15,985 bases of DNA, taken from NCBI GenBank assembly GCA_023432305.1, contig JAEYUT010000201.1:1-15985 (forward strand). The letters are read 5' to 3'. Below are positions 14,932 through 15,985 of this stretch, one piece after another; the stretch's first letter is position 1, and every line of letters starts with the position of its first letter. The stretch comes from Actinomycetes bacterium. Its GTDB lineage: Bacteria; Actinomycetota; Actinomycetes; Actinomycetales; Microbacteriaceae. The translations under genes were made by a program, and so were the position numbers. The notes below the pieces were generated by a model. It did no database searches. It was not told the DNA's origin and worked only from the letters and a program-made list of their open reading frames with translations.

Positions 14932-15985
14932 TTCACGGACTCCGAAGCTCGAGGATCATGGCGGGCGAATGACAGCACGATGCCGATCGCCACCAGCGTG
15001 GTCACGAGCGAGGATCCGCCCGCGGAGATGAAAGGAAGGGGTACGCCGAGAACAGGCAGGAGCCCCAGAACCACCGCGATGTTCACGAACGCCTGGCCGA
15101 TGATCCAGACCATCGCGACCGAGGTGGCGACCTTGACGAAGGGGTCGGTCTGCCGGCGGATGATGCGCACGAAGCACACCGCGAGCACCGCGAAAAGGAC
15201 GATCACGAGAACCGCGCCGATGAGCCCCAGCTCCTCGCCGATGATCGCGTAGATGAAGTCGGTCTCGGCCTCCGGAAGCCAGTTCCACTTCGAGGCGGAG
15301 TTGCCGAGGCCCACCCCGAAGATGCCGCCGTTCGCGAGAGCCTGCCAGCCGTGGAGCGTCTGATAGCACTCCTTGAGCCCTGGGTCGGCGCAGCCGTTCA
15401 GCCAGGCCGCGAACCGGCCGCTGCGCGATTCGCTCGCCTGCACGAGGATGAGCGCGGCGATCGCGACGACGGCGAGGACGCCCCCGATGTAACGCAGCCT
15501 CACCCCGGCGAAGAAGAGGGCGCCGATGATCATCGAGAAGAGGATGATCGCCGTCCCGAGGTCGTTGCCGATGAGAACGAGGAAGAGCGGCCCACCGGCG
15601 AACACGCAGATCTGGAGCGCCAGCCGACGCCCCTGCGGCGCCGACCGGACGACCGTCGTCAGCACGAGCGCGAGCCAGATGATGAGCGCGACCTTCACGG
15701 CCTCCGACGGCTGGAAGCTCACGCCCGCGAACCGCAGCCAGTTGCGGTTGTACCCGCCCGATCCGAGAGGCGTGGCGACGACGAGGAACTGCAGGATGGC
15801 GGCGGCGATGACCGCGGGGCCCGCCCACCGCTTCCAGAACGTCAGGGGGGCGCGCGAGACGATGAGCATGAGCGGCAGGCCGATCGCGGCGAGCACCGCC
15901 TGGCGGGTCGCACGTGCGAAGAAGTCGCCGTCGGAGACGCGCGACTCGATCGACGAGGACGACAGCACCATGACGAGCCCGAAGA
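14928..15985 (-). CDS. ftsW: Peptidoglycan glycosyltransferase FtsW, lacking its N-terminus (window edge)
   Basis: This SEDS-family polytopic membrane protein polymerises lipid II at the septum with its cognate class B penicillin-binding protein. About 351 residues are visible, beginning F-G-L-V-M-V-L-S-S-S-S-I-E-S at the right edge. The true start and first membrane helix lie outside, so the internal ATG at 15971 should not be taken as the start. Family signatures are F-Q-P-S-E-A-V-K-V-A-L, G-N-D-L-G-T-A-I-I-L-F, the extracytoplasmic-loop region around the W-Q-A-L-A-N-G-G-I-F-G-V-G-L-G segment, E-T-D-F-I-Y-A-I-I-G-E-E-L-G, and P-L-P-F-I-S-A-G-G-S-S-L near the C-terminus. Position directly before murG favours FtsW over RodA. 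A short hydrophilic tail ends S-E-S-V-K. Confidence 0.95.
   Translation of the reverse strand, partial: FGLVMVLSSSSIESRVSDGDFFARATRQAVLAAIGLPLMLIVSRAPLTFWKRWAGPAVIAAAILQFLVVATPLGSGGYNRNWLRFAGVSFQPSEAVKVALIIWLALVLTTVVRSAPQGRRLALQICVFAGGPLFLVLIGNDLGTAIILFSMIIGALFFAGVRLRYIGGVLAVVAIAALILVQASESRSGRFAAWLNGCADPGLKECYQTLHGWQALANGGIFGVGLGNSASKWNWLPEAETDFIYAIIGEELGLIGAVLVIVLFAVLAVCFVRIIRRQTDPFVKVATSVAMVWIIGQAFVNIAVVLGLLPVLGVPLPFISAGGSSLVTTLVAIGIVLSFARHDPRASESVK

Overview
The window is GC-rich, densely packed chromosomal DNA from a high-GC Gram-positive bacterium. It is most likely a member of Micrococcales, and Microbacteriaceae is my best guess. The evidence is a DivIVA/Wag31-type polar growth protein with a long disordered tail, SepF, an actinobacterial FtsZ C-terminal peptide (DLDIPDFLK), frequent GTG starts, and the ftsW-murG-murC-ftsQ-ftsZ order. 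I see no tRNA, rRNA, CRISPR array, insertion sequence, prophage or defence gene. Fourteen protein-coding genes are supported, thirteen on the minus strand and one on the plus strand.

Reading along the minus strand from the right edge, the distal part of the division and cell wall (dcw) cluster comes first: ftsW (start outside the window), murG, murC, ftsQ, ftsZ, yggS and sepF. Junctions are tight: ftsW/murG share GTGA, ftsZ/yggS share TAGTG, murG/murC are 10 nt apart and murC/ftsQ are 13 nt apart. The exception is a 139-nt ftsQ-ftsZ spacer holding a U-less hairpin and an inverted repeat that probably serve ftsZ expression. The block makes lipid II (MurC, MurG), polymerises glycan at the septum (FtsW), and builds and anchors the Z-ring (FtsQ, FtsZ, SepF). 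YggS is a PLP-homeostasis passenger.

A strong intrinsic terminator (perfect 30-bp palindrome plus a T-run) ends this block after sepF. A second likely transcription unit follows: divIVA (wag31), lspA, rluD-like pseudouridine synthase and dnaE, covering polar growth, lipoprotein processing, rRNA modification and replication. The pgeF/ylmD and yggT/ylmG genes that often sit in this neighbourhood are not present here.

The left end holds hisD-nrdR-pyrD on the minus strand: histidine biosynthesis, the ribonucleotide reductase repressor, and the start of dihydroorotate dehydrogenase, cut by the window edge. One plus-strand gene, a flavin reductase domain protein, lies between hisD (divergent, 60-nt spacer containing a 13-bp palindrome) and dnaE (convergent, 12-nt spacer).

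I found no undescribed system. The observations most worth a second look are the ftsZ leader inverted repeat, the direct ftsZ-yggS fusion of reading frames with pgeF and yggT absent, and an exact eight-residue aromatic/acidic repeat in the DivIVA tail. No stretch longer than about 190 bases lacks a gene.
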